A stretch of 64,000 nt of DNA, taken from assembly GCA_036872755.1 (NCBI GenBank), contig JAVHNS010000004.1, positions 868,001 through 932,000 on the forward strand, given 5' to 3'. This DNA comes from Orbilia blumenaviensis. Lineage: Eukaryota > Ascomycota > Orbiliomycetes > Orbiliales > Orbiliaceae. The notes beneath the pieces were generated by a model. The model was not told where the DNA came from. It saw nothing but the letters and a program-made list of their open reading frames with translations, and did no database searches. This document shows positions 48,705-60,261 of the stretch, one piece after another; within the stretch, counting starts at the first letter, position 1, and each line of letters starts with the position of its first letter. Both the position numbers and the translations under genes were made by a program.

Positions 48705-50027
48705 ATGAAGCCATTCCGGAAGCTAAATGGGGAAGGCTCGTCGGGTGGTGCTCCATATTCGCAAGAAGGCACGGTCACAGGTGACGGCAGTGGCGGCTCG
48801 AAGGTCGATGCCCTCTTAGCAGCGGCGCCACGGTTGTCTTTTCAAGACGACGACTCGCTACGACCCCCTTCCTACGATGACGCCAACAGCGTTCGGTCGG
48901 TCTTCCTTCCAGCCCACGCTGGAGGGGCTCAGGATCAGATTGGTGTTGGGGTTCAAGATGCCATCGAGTTTGAGGTTTGTTGGAGATCCATGCATATTTG
49001 ACCAACAACACTTTCAAACAACCACACTAATACAGAGTGTTGGCAGTATCAATTTCAAGTTGCACGATCCTACGAAGAATTGGCGACGACAGTAGTCCGG
49101 CATGCGGGTTCAAAAACCACTGTTCTCGCCATCCAACGGCTAGCGCTCGGTTCTCATCGCCCTAGTACACAAACCGCCACAAGTTTCAGCCTAGTTGCAG
49201 TACCGCTTGCCGCGAACCAACTTGAGCTAACGGCAAAGGCAAACCCTGAACTGGCTATGAGAAGTCTAAAGGTTGGAATGTTGGATATTGCTGAAGATGA
49301 CCCGGATATTCAATTTGGGACGATAGACTGGTCGGAGAGAGGTACTGGGGTAAGTGACCACAGCTGGGCTGGGCATTCCAAGAATTCAACTCAAGGGTTA
49401 TACAGTTAACCAATGTGTCGTTCGAATAGAAACCTGGGGTCTATGGGACAGAGTTACCTCCGGTTTTCTTTGAAAGACCCTATTCCATGCCGCCTGATAT
49501 CTTGATGTTTCTTAACACCTTTGCGTTCAAGCCGAATTCCCTGCGCAAAATCCGACCTTCAATAATAGGTGTGTCCTAAGCCAAACTCATACACTCAAAT
49601 ACGGAGACTAAAAGCATGCGTAGGTGCCGGACAACAGGGGTTCCACCCGAAGATCACCACCGGGACCAGCACGCTGATAGATGCGAAGGCCACCTGGGTT
49701 GCTATCCCGAAAGACTCCATGCGATTCGATTGTGGTATCTTCGAAGTCGCTCCGAAGGCATCAGCAACGGCTTCAAGTTTCACAGGAACTGTACAGTTTA
49801 CAAAATGGAAGTTCCCAAAAAAGCAACCGCCGAAGGTATTTGTCGGGCTAGCGGGAATTGATATGGACACTACTCGTCCGTTTAGATATTCGGTAGCTGT
49901 CACAGGACTATCGCATGAAGGGTTTAGTTGGACCGTTAGAAACTGGGACGATTCTACCTTTGCATACTCCTGGGGCGCGGCCCTCTCTTGGATCGCAATT
50001 GCGAATCCCCCGATAACTGCCCTTTAA
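48705..50027 (+). CDS. H-type lectin domain protein, two modules
   Basis: Predicted carbohydrate-binding protein. Four exons, 48705-48974, 49038-49349, 49430-49568 and 49624-50027 (introns of 55-80 nt), give 374 residues. The start ATG is MKPFRKLNG; no signal peptide is seen, so it is likely cytosolic or unconventionally exported. Residues 1-90 are low-complexity, Gly/Ser/Asp-rich. The C-terminal module is a good H-type lectin match: PPKVFVGLAGIDMD, then RYSVAVTGL, then GFSWTVRNWDDS and LSWIAIA. The region before it (FERPYSMPPDILMFLNTF, then GFHPKI, then ATWVAIPKD) looks like a second, more divergent module. The second exon begins at an AG two bases beyond the first candidate, the only choice that keeps frame. 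GalNAc binding is known in the animal family; the ligand here is unknown. Confidence 0.88.
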
Positions 50028-53000
50028 GAAACGACAACATGTATATTGTGAGAATTTCAACGTATTTTTTCATCTGTTTATGAGCCTACACGATCGCCGT
50101 ATTCGATCCAATTTGTATACTAATTTTACGACCTAAACTACGTGGCGGCATTCCCCGTCCATACCAAATTTCCTGAGCTCCGATTTACTATTCGAATAGG
50201 TAGTAGAATGGAGTATGTCGATAACATAGCGAAGTGTCAAGCCCCAAATATCCCATGGTCAGCCATGGAATTTCCCAGCGCGTAGATTTAGCACGCATGT
50301 GAAATTGCGAGAGCCCACTCTCCCAGCTAATGTTCTTGTGTTCTTGTCACAAGTTGTATTCGGACGTGTGAACTAACTATCTGTTTTAACTTAACTTATT
50401 GGAGACTAAACCCAGCATATAGCTGATGATTCCTCGCCTGATTTGTCAAGTTGCTAAATATTCCAATAGGAATACTTCTCACACCAAAAGGTAACACAAA
50501 CATGACTCGTATTTTTCGTTAAGTCCATTGATCAAAAGCTGTCCGTATTAATATGCCTGACCTAATCTCCACAATGTTCCAGATAATGTTGAGTTTAGAA
50601 TGAGCAACTAGCTTAAACTAATAGCATACAGACGTACAACTATATATAGGGCCGTAAGGCTTGCTTAGGTATATCGTTCAGAACCGCCGTGTTCTTAATA
50701 ATTGAGTTTATATTCTAACTACCAGCAAGTGGTCTCCCTCGATGCCAGGCGCTATTCGTTATCCCTAGTATCGGTAGCTTATACCCATTGCTACCTACAT
50801 ATCTACATATCTCATCCTAGCCCGGTTCAGTCTCAAGCGTGAATCCCTTTCCAATTAACTATTTACTGTCCGGAATACACCGTTGCAACACCCTAGTTGC
50901 GGCCCGCAATGTTGGTCTCGCCGCAGTTGACATCATGCAATCAAAGTTAATCAGGTAAGGAGAAAAGAGTTAGATTGTCTCTAATAATTATTACGAAGAT
51001 TCTCAGTCGCATAGTTAGAGATAGATGTAAATTTAGGGCCTGACACGTGTCGCTATTGTTTGCTCATTGACTAGGACTGTACACACGTTCACACGCATCA
51101 ACCCGAGTCTTTGTCTTGTCAAGCATGCATTGGAGGCTAGTTTATGTACATAGCAACACCAACAGCCTTTCCGCTTAACATGTATACCCTAATTGGAATT
51201 TCTGAGTTAATTTCTAGATACCTAGTTACGTACATATGGAAGTTCGGACCTATACTGCTCTGCATACAATACTTTGAATGTATCAAGCTCGCAAGCCGTC
51301 AATTTGCAAAGTTAAATTCTATTAGCGATTTCGCCTTGAATGTTCAATACAAGCAGCATACTACTAATCTGAAAAGGAGAAGGTACAGGAACGCATGAAA
51401 CCTCTTGCCGCCCACGCAATTTAGCCAGAAATTTGGGAGTTTGTAGATGTTGGGGTTGCTGCAGAATACACATATGGTCGGGTGACCAGACCAGCAGTTC
51501 CATGGTGTTTAGAATGAAAACTAGTACCTTATAAATAGATTCCAGATCCTTTCCGAGACTCAAGATTGGGTCACACATATATACCCGGATGCATTCAATA
51601 GGTTGAGCGCAAGGTGTAAGTTTCCGTATTTCTTTCCACCTCATAATCAATATCATTACGTGCACTTGTCTTCAGTTATTTATACTACCGTTTTCGAAGC
51701 TCGGAGGTCTTTCCAACCTAATACATTATTTTCACCATCAATCTATATGATCTATAGACCTAGAAGACGACACGCAGAGATAAGACCGTGCTGGGTTACA
51801 TCAGGGTGTATAGGTCAGCAACTATTCCGTTCCTATTCACTAAACTGCTTATCCTTGGTGTTTTGAACCTGAGTACTAATATGGTGCGTCTGCTTTCCGC
51901 AATTTCACCGATTACCACCAAGAGATAGTTGAAAGTACGCCAACATAGAGACTTTTGGGGGGCAAACTAAGAATAGCGATCCAGATGTATTAGAGAAAAC
52001 TAAGGACTCTCTGCGGTTTAAAACAGAGAACTTCTATAATCAGGTTAACGTGTGCTCCGTAGCTTTAAAAGGGGCATTGTCAAACTCCCTTAAGCAGCTC
52101 GGTACGCGATCTGAATTCTATATGGTATGCCATGATCCCCGGCCAATAACCCAACTACAGCTACTTAATACCGGCTCAACGGGGACAAACCGGACCACTA
52201 AATATCTGACGGCCTTTGAAGATGCATGGAATCCGATCGGCGACATCAAGAGAGACTCCCAAGGGATAGAAAACGTCACTACACGCCATAACGTGGCCTT
52301 GTAAGAGATGACCTATCAAAGATTGACGGCTCTGCTGGTTGGAAGAACCACGCAGGTGTAAAGGGTACGTTTTTAAATTTTGGTATAACGTTTTTGCATC
52401 TGCACCCGAACAGCACCTACCCATTCTCCTACAATTAAAATTAAGATGAAGCTTTTGATTCCGCTGCAGCTCCAAACTATTGCCTTTATGGCGGTATTAC
52501 TTGCGGAGATGGACCTGGCAGTTGGGAAGGTATCTGTTTCTCTTTAAATACGAATAATATCAATCCCTCTGCCTTACCGAAATTGCGTAAAGTGACCCAA
52601 CCGGAGAAGATAAATGAGGGGGAAAAAACACACAGAATGTAGCTAGACTAGGAACCCTTTGTTGATGGCTAAAGAGTACCTTCTATGTCTTCCGTGTGTC
52701 AAATCGGAAGTACCAGAGGCAAGTAGCGAGGCCAGTGAGGACGCTATCTTTTTTTTTTGGCAATAAGGCATTATATTTATACATTTCAAACCACTTCTTT
52801 AGACATAAGAGTACAATAGATTTTACAGTTCTTAAAACTTTCATTGACGAGAAGGGCTTTGGCGGATTATTTATGTCACATAATAAACCCATTCTATTCA
52901 ATTATGCTATCTTTCGACCATATGTCAGGTAGATTTTGATTTTGGGTACCGGTGCCTGAGAATTAATATTGCTAAGGAGCTACCTATTTGAAAACCCTAT

Positions 53001-54336
53001 AGGATAGATATTCTACGAAAGAGTAAGCCGGGATACATACAAGAGCAACGAGGTGTCAAAGCGTTGGCTTTCGAGCTCTGAAGATATCTGTAGGATTTTA
53101 TAAATGTAGGTCAGCAGGATGCCCAATTTATAAATAGAGAACGAACTACTTCAACTTAGGAAAAAATAAATAGTCTTTTTATCACTGATACAAGTGGCTC
53201 TACTCTTGGAACTGGTGCATGGCCGCGTAGTATGGCTAGCTTTCGGAACGGGTGGTACTGACTGTGGACATAGCTTAGTCCTCGTTCGACGATTTGACGT
53301 GGCCGCCGTGATACATGCACTTGCATTGGTTTCTTTGAGCGCCATACCAACATTAACATCTTGCCATTAATACCCTTGACAGATTTTGGCGATGGACTAG
53401 CGCTAGCGTCCGCTAGTGCGCAAAGCCTTTTTATGCGCGACCCAACATACAACTGTTAAAGCTTGTTCCATGTCAAAAGGAATTGAGATATGGCCTTTTA
53501 ACCCGTTTAAATTACGGGCTTCATTGTTAGTTAGTTACTTTGTTTAGCAGTTGAACCGTTTAGTTTCAAAATCGTTTTATTATACTGTTAGGCATCAGTA
53601 GGTCGCCAGGATAGAGACGTTAGGACTGTGAAACCCAACAAGTTATACGAATTCTTTAAAGATCTTCGTCGTTAGCAATACCTAGATTCGCGGCCACAAG
53701 TTCAGTATTTACGACCAATAAATCGCTCACAATACTTTGTAATTATCGAGCGACAACCCTTTAGACGCAAGGTGGCCGAGCAAAGCCCCATAGGATGGCT
53801 TGTGCTTGCGAACGCCCACCAGGCCATGGGACTAATATTTCGATTCCTGTATACAGCGTCTGCGATATATATATGGACCTAGCTGGGGATTCTTTAGTGT
53901 CTTTTTTGACCGAACAGATTGCCTTACGGCCCGCGAACTAGTTATGCTAAATCATGCATCTCCCTGCTGGTGCCGGATACCTCAAAGAGCCCTTTAGAAT
54001 ATGTTAATATGACACCACAAGCAATCGATGCCGTATTGAGGCCACCATTTTGCAAGGAATGTTGCATGTTATTTGGTTGGGTAACTTGATCTCAAACATA
54101 AATATCTACACTATACAGTCTACAGCTCGAGCGTTTGAAGCCACGACTATAAGTAACCCCTAAGTTTCGAGCTTCTATAATTTGAAAGCTTCGAAGTTCC
54201 CTACCATTCTTTTCCGAGCGGCTGGCTTTCTTACGAACACGATACCAATTTAATTTTCAGGCTTCTTACCAAATTTCTAGCAGTCAGCATAATACCTAAT
54301 ACATCCTGAAATCGTTACCTTGTTAGGGTATAGGAA
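50028..54336. other. Gene-poor region, one orphan signal-peptide exon
   Basis: No firm gene. At 52,446-52,529 an ATG opens a 28-codon exon (MKLLIPLQLQTIAFMAVLLA) with signal-peptide character that ends at a GTATCT donor in phase 0, but I found no convincing second exon. A frame at 52,050-52,304 has natural-looking composition but no start codon. These may be remnants of one or two secreted-protein genes. The rest shows nothing recognisable. Confidence 0.4.
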
Positions 54337-55175
54337 ATGATGTTTCTACCAGTAGTAACATTGATTTGGGCTACTTCGGTGGCAGCGGCCCCACATGTAA
54401 GTCTGATGATATTTCTGATTCACGATTATTCGTGTAAACTAATCTATTACTGGACACAATCCCAAAGGTACCGCGCTCCCCTTCAGAAAAAGTGGCCGGC
54501 GCCCTCGATTGGCTGTCACTTCGGAAAGGTAGGCCAGATAGTAGCACCAATCAATACTACGGCTGGTACGACAATATCTTCGAAGACCACTGGGGAGACC
54601 GCAACGATATCAAATACAGTGCATTTCTGGAAGAGGTACTCCGTGCAGGTCGGGACACTACTGAGTTCTTTATGCCGCAGAGTGAATGTAAAGAACTCGT
54701 CACACCCGTTGATCCCGATCCAGAATTTGCGGGCCCGCCTCGGGACACCCTTGCCGCCACAGCAATATTTTGTAACCGCGGAATAATGGTTTTGGTTCAA
54801 TATGATCCCGCTTTGGCGGAACCGCCACAGCCTAAAGAGCCACGGAATATCAAATGTAGAGCTTATATGTATAAGGCGTATGAGCTCGCTGCTGCAATTG
54901 ATGCGAAATACAGGGATGATGATAACAGCCCTTTTGACCCAATATTTAAAGGCCGAAAGGCAATCCCCCAAGGCGACGGTGAAAGCTTTCGGGAGATGGT
55001 CTATCAAGAGTTAGTGAAATATCAATATGACCCTAGCCATCCCGAGGTTATGCTCCAGGTGGTTGGAAGGACCCGGTGGAGCCTGGACCAAAGCGAATGG
55101 ATCATTTTGGCAATATTAGAGAATGGGTCACAGTCCTGCCCATTTCGCGTGGATGCGATTAGCCCTGCCAAATAA
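54337..55175 (+). CDS. Predicted secreted protein of unknown family
   Basis: I do not recognise this gene. Exon 1 (54337-54396) encodes MMFLPVVTLIWATSVAAAPH, a complete signal peptide. A 71-nt intron (GTAAGT ... CCCAAAG, phase 0) joins it to exon 2 (54468-55175), giving 255 residues. The mature protein has four Cys (SECKEL, IFCNRG, IKCRAY, QSCPFR) and is rich in aromatic and acidic residues near the N-terminus (NQYYGWYDNIFEDHWGD). It has no TM segment after the signal and no repeats. It lies alone, with gene-poor DNA on both sides, which is common for lineage-specific effector-like genes. Signal peptide and splice logic are strong; function is unknown. Confidence 0.75.
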
Positions 55176-57128
55176 CTGGCTTGCGCGGGAACCCCAGCCC
55201 ACCAATGTCTTAGCCAGCACACCAGCCAAATATTAGCATTTTGTAATGTCCATTGTATATAGACTCTATTAGCAGCGTTTAAAAACGCATCCGCGCCCAG
55301 GCTATTCTTTTATATCAGTCCCTAAGATGTCGTTGAAATCCGAATTTATAAGTTTAATATGTATGTATTAAACTTCCAAAATCTTTTCACAGGCCTCAGA
55401 CTATAGCTAGTGACCAAATTAAACCAAATTTAGTGGCTATTCTATAAAACCATACACAAATATCCTAAGGAACCTGCGTAAGGGTCGACGGCGCACTGTG
55501 GTACATTTGTAATTAGTTAATACTTTTTAATTTTCTGACTAACTTGATCCTAACTGTACTAAGTTTATATTTGCAGTTGTAGCTAGAATATTATCCTTTT
55601 TATTCCTGAGTTATCGTGGAGTATGAAGGTGCTCAAATGCCTATCATTGGGATACAGGCCAGCTATCCCTTAGCTACTGAGGTATATAAGGTCATATATA
55701 TGCTGCATTCAATGCTCCAAGAGCTGTCGTGATGACGCAGTTCCCAGTATTTCGGGCCTCCTACACCCCATTCCACTTCTTACTTTTTAATTCCTTCTTC
55801 TTCTTCACTTTATTTTTTTCGAGTTATTTTTGATTCAAGAAAGGAGAACAATTGGAGGCAAAGTAACAAGCTGCGTTGTAATTGGCTCTGCCCTATTGCC
55901 GGCTGTCGCCAACGAGACCGGGCTGTCGCAATAAACACGTCGGGGTCTCATCCTTTTCTAGATCCAACAAACAGAATGCGGTAACTAGCATTATATAATG
56001 ATACTTTGCGCCGTGTTTACTAATCGCCGATTGACTGGCCGGCCCTGTGTAGCTTCTAACCCTTTTCGAAGTTATGTTTAATATTATTTGCACCAAACCA
56101 ACCTCGGTTAATTCTATTTGCCATGTCTGTCGACCTTACAAACTTGATCTTAAGTTCCCTTTGCCGTAAAGTTTCGATGTTGAGGTAGAGCTGTTGCACA
56201 TTAACCCGGACCTTGGATCTGGATTTTTGGCCTGCATTAAATTTGGCCAGCAACCCGCTCCTGCGCACAGGCGGCAGCTGTCAGCCTAAAACCTCATAAT
56301 CCAAATGACATGTACATGTAGCGGACGGGAAGCTAAAATTGCGTGTTCGACAGGCACCGATATTCACAACTGATAATCTGTGGCCAACTCGCAGACCAAC
56401 AGGTTGGTCTCGTTAGAGACCCATGGCTCTCAACTAAATTATAAAACGACATCTATATTGTAACTACCTAATAGGCGAAAGCATCTAGGAGCGCCCGTAC
56501 ACAATCCCGAATTTCAAGGTTGCGACGTTGGTTTCAAAACGGATCTTCCCGCGAGCCGTCGGTCTAATGTGCTTACCAGGTTTTGAGAGCTTTGTAAGGT
56601 TTCTGCTAGCCTCTCAAGAGCTGATGGGGGGCCGATGTACCCGAACAGGTCAAGATCAATCGGTAAAATCCAGATTCGAATCTGGCCTAAATTCCGTGTC
56701 GTGCTTTGACATGTGGCGCTGGAGTTCGCTAATATGATTGGTCTGTGAACTGTCAATCTCCACTACCACGCATGGCCAAAGCTAAGCTTGCATGGCCCGC
56801 ACGTTCCTGTCGATCGAAATCGTTCAGCCATGGATGTCACTTTTCCGGTGATGGGATTTTAGGGAAAAAGGTCTGATACCCAGGCAAAATTTTGTCACAT
56901 AAGCATCTTGTCGAACGCTTATCTGACAACCCCGCCGATGTGGAGCCAATATAAAGGACTCAGACCCCAAGGCCAACCATGGTCAGCTTAGAACGTGGCT
57001 CCGATATTAATCGTCCTAGATCGGGAAACCTAGGCTTGAATATTCAACGTTCAAAATTCTGGGCCGCGCCAGCCTTTCTATCTTTTAATCGATTCTCAGG
57101 GTGGATCAAGATATAATTTAGCGACAGA
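55176..57128. other. Intergenic, no gene seen
   Basis: A pyrimidine-rich stretch (CTTCTTCTTCTTC, near 55,793-55,830) resembles a fungal promoter but leads to no ORF. A CCAGATTCGAATCTGG palindrome near 56,670 resembles a tRNA T-arm but has no cloverleaf around it. The right end carries the TATA element of RGS gene 2. Confidence 0.5.
56950..56956 (+). promoter_or_regulatory. TATA box of RGS gene 2
   Basis: TATAAAG lies about 175 nt upstream of the ATG at 57129. Assigned by motif and spacing only. Confidence 0.45.
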
Positions 57129-58592
57129 ATGCTAGATTTGTTCTACCGCCGACCGGCAACCACTTGCTCGAATGGAACTTTCGACAGCTCAACAACATGC
57201 GAAAAGGGCATTTGTCCTGAGATCGAAGGAGTTCCTGAAAAATTATCCTTTGACAGGGTTGTCAACGGCCATACATCTGCGGTGTGTAAGACTGCGTTTA
57301 GTCTGATATTGATCCGATTGATATGCTGATGCTGTTGGACTGGATTCATGAAGCCATGTACCCTCGAAGACTTTAGCAGATATTTGCGATTTAGTAACAT
57401 GAACGACCATGCGGATGCACTGCAGTTTTTTGTTTGGGTTAGGCGTTATGGTAGGAAGTTCGAAACCAGCCTGACGAGTGCAGAGAAATCCTTGTCACCA
57501 CCATGGGAAGAAGTCTCTCCGGTTATGAACTTCGACTCCAACTCTCGGACGTCAGTCGACCTCGCGTCTTCGAAAAATAGTTCGAAGACGGATCTATCAG
57601 AAGTTGGGTTTGGTGGTGATATTATTCTCGAACCATGTAAAACTCTACATTCAAAATTGCAGCTCGAGAAAATTTTAAAGTGTCTAACCGGCGCGCCCGC
57701 TGACCTTTGGTCCCGATCGCTAATATAGTTACAATACAACCATTCCGCGCTGAAGTAGACCGTGTCTGCTCTTTATACCTTGTTCCTAACTCTCCTCTAT
57801 TTTTGCCCCTTACAGCCAAAGAGAAATCCGCCACTCTAGCAGCACTGAATCGGACGACACACCCTTCAGCCTTCATCCCTGCTACGATATCCATCGAGCT
57901 CTCCCTTCGATCGACCGCCCATCCCTCGTTTATCAGGCACAGTCTCTCAAATGCGACTCATACACGGTTGAGCTTTATTTCAGTAATTGCGATCGCATTA
58001 GTAGTTATTTCAATATTTACATTGATATTTCTCACTTTGAGTGGACTATCAAGGTGGTACCGCCTCCTGACCTACATTTTCCTCTTCCCGGGTCTGAATA
58101 TTATCGCAAATGCGAGAAGAGGTTTATGCTTGCTGCTAGTTGTGCTAGGGATGGCAAGGAACCTATCACCTTGGGAGGTTTATGCCGTTGACGACAGAGA
58201 ATCTTTTGAACTTGCGGGGGGAGTAAAAGTCGTTGATGAGGACGGCGGTAAAGGGGGGAGTATGATCGGGGTCAACAGCCTGGATTTGAACGCGGAAATG
58301 CAGGAGAAACGAAAGGACGAAGAGACTAGAGTCCGTTGGTTCATAAAGGAATACGATAACAGGCCTATTTTATCGAGAGTGTTTGAAAAAGTAAGCATCA
58401 AAAGCAAGCTGGCGAGCAGTATTCCTTTGCTAACAATAAACAATTGCATGAGTATAGAGAGTAACCATAAAGGACCCCGAAATCAGACATCTTCAGCTTA
58501 GTATGATTATCCAGAACGCTATTATTTCGTTCAGTATAGCGACAGTAATCGAGGTTACTTTTGTGGCCTTACCAAGAGGCCATTTGTTCTAG
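57129..58592 (+). CDS. RGS-domain membrane protein, paralogue 2
   Basis: Predicted regulator of G-protein signalling, paralogous to the gene at 9.7 kb. Four exons, 57129-57281, 57354-57636, 57729-58390 and 58497-58592, give 397 residues against 394 in the paralogue. The intron at 57637-57728 removes what would look like a frameshift; its phase-1 junction restores TIQPFRAEVD, matching SFQPFRNEV in paralogue 1. The last intron restores the C-terminus ALPRGHLF, matching GLPRGNLF. RGS blocks are KLSFDRVVNGH, YLRFSNMNDHADALQFFVW and LSPPWEE, followed by THPSAF and HSLSNA. Hydrophobic segments resemble those of paralogue 1 (VVISIFTLIFLTL, YIFLFPGLNII, LCLLLVVLGM), with a last one near the C-terminus. 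Only the first intron is shared in position. Confidence 0.9.
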
Positions 58593-58817
58593 CTCAGAAC
58601 ATTCACACAGTCATCTCTAACACATGGGAACGTTGCGCAACTATAACCCCAACACCTAATGTGGGCGCGGGCCGGGTTGATACTGAGTTCGAGCCCCTAG
58701 GCCCCACATATGGTGGCAACCTGAAGTCATATGCATCGCAGTCAGCTAGTGGCGACGTCGCAGGAATGACAGCATACCCGCTTATCATGGCCATATACTC
58801 CACGCAGACGACCTAGG

Positions 58818-60261
58818 TCATAGTCCACTCCCCAGATAATGCTCACTTAAACTCCTTCCTGGGGGCCGTTCTGGTATCGTCGGTGGAAGATCGTGTTGCA
58901 TTTCTAAGTCTCGACAGAAGTCGTTATTCTTCAATCCCCACCGCCCAATTTCCGACAAAGACGGTTCCTTGTTACGGCTATTCGGTCTCTTCTCCCACTC
59001 CACCATACTTCTAACTGTTGATAGTCTTCTCGGTGCAGGGCTCTCCATCCCTGGCTCAGTGTTAGCTTTGCCATTCGCTCCAAAGACAGAACTTCTCCGG
59101 CGGTCTTCTATAGATGATCCCGTAGACCGTCGTCGACCGTTCAAGGTCGGAACTCTCGAGCATATTTCTGCCGTTTTTGCCCAAAAGGGTTGCCGTTTCG
59201 CCCAGTTTGATAACTTAACAAACCCCGGTTTCAGGGTTGGTAAACATGCTGCGACGATAGCAAGAGCCAGTTCAAGAAAGGAACATGTCATAATAGGGAC
59301 AATTGCCCACGTTTTGTCTTCTGTACCGTAAAAGTTGTGAATTGTGAATAGGCGGGCTATTGAGGCCCCGCAGGCACTTCATCAATTTCATGTCAGTATA
59401 GAGAACCGTTACCCCCTCACAACGGATAATTAAGCTATGTCTTACAGTAGTCCCAATGAGAATATAGCCATAATCTCCACTTTCTTTTTTACAGCAACTT
59501 GAAGATCTATAATCACCATAGAGTTAGATTAATCTTTAATAATAGTCATTCTTGCTGCGTAATCGATTACTTACTTTTCAACATTCGCACGCAACAAGCC
59601 CAAATCCAGAAATCAGTTATAATATTAAAGGTCGCGGAACAGTATGTGAAGATTGTATCATTGATGCACGAATTACTGTGTGACGCGTTAGGGGAGGCAT
59701 CCGGGTTCCAAGCTGCAGATACCGGCCAGCATTGCAGAAGGTTTGTAAGAAGGAAGCTAATGCTGCCAGCTATGACGATGACTAGTGTCAACGTGTAAAG
59801 CCTCGAAGGTTGGAGTCGATTATAATATGTCACAATGGACAGTTTGATGAAAAGCAAGGCTACACAGTAACCTGCTTCCCATATATAGACTGATTTGAAA
59901 AAGTTGATCAGCTCTTGCCGATTTACTTCATACATATGTTGGCCAGTCCCGTAATTCCCTTCTTGAACAAGAACGCCGGTTAGTAGATAATCCCGTTAGT
60001 AGAACTCTGATCAGATATAATCAGGGACTGCTCTTGCTTACCAGTTACTGTTACGATGGAATATGATGCTGCGGCTACCACTGATATTCCAGAGAGGATC
60101 ATGAGGATATCATCAATCCCAAAGTATAGTATGATCCGCGTCCTGACATAGACTCGAGCAAAGATGGTAGGGACAACGAGGGACATCGCAACAATTGCGA
60201 CCCCGAGCACATCCGCTTTTTGATTAATATAGTCCGTGTCTTTCGCCTTTGGCGACTCCAT
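58818..60261 (-). CDS. Rhodopsin-domain (Pth11-like) fungal membrane protein
   Basis: Predicted seven-helix plasma-membrane protein of the fungal rhodopsin-domain group, which includes Pth11-type receptor candidates. Four exons, 60261-60042, 59961-59575, 59506-59446 (61 nt) and 59376-58818, give 408 residues. The start is MESPKAKDTDYINQK. Family marks are a helix followed by RVYVRTRIILYFGIDD (cf. the usual DDW), then YIWEAGYCVALLFIKLSIV, NLLQCWPVSAAWNP, CINDTIF and TDFWIW, then IFSLGLLACGASIARL and ELALAIVAACLPTLKP. A cytoplasmic tail of about 140 residues is Ser/Arg-rich and likely phosphorylated. The small third exon and the GATGAAG acceptor of the fourth are supported by phase and by the family-typical helix they create. 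It may couple to the same G-protein system as the neighbouring RGS protein, but that is only proximity. Confidence 0.9.

Noticed and set aside
56640..56700. CCAGATTCGAATCTGG as a tRNA T-arm
   Set aside because: No acceptor, D or anticodon arms can be formed around it.
57348..57728. Possible disabling frameshift in RGS gene 2
   Set aside because: An in-phase intron with a match to the paralogue explains it.
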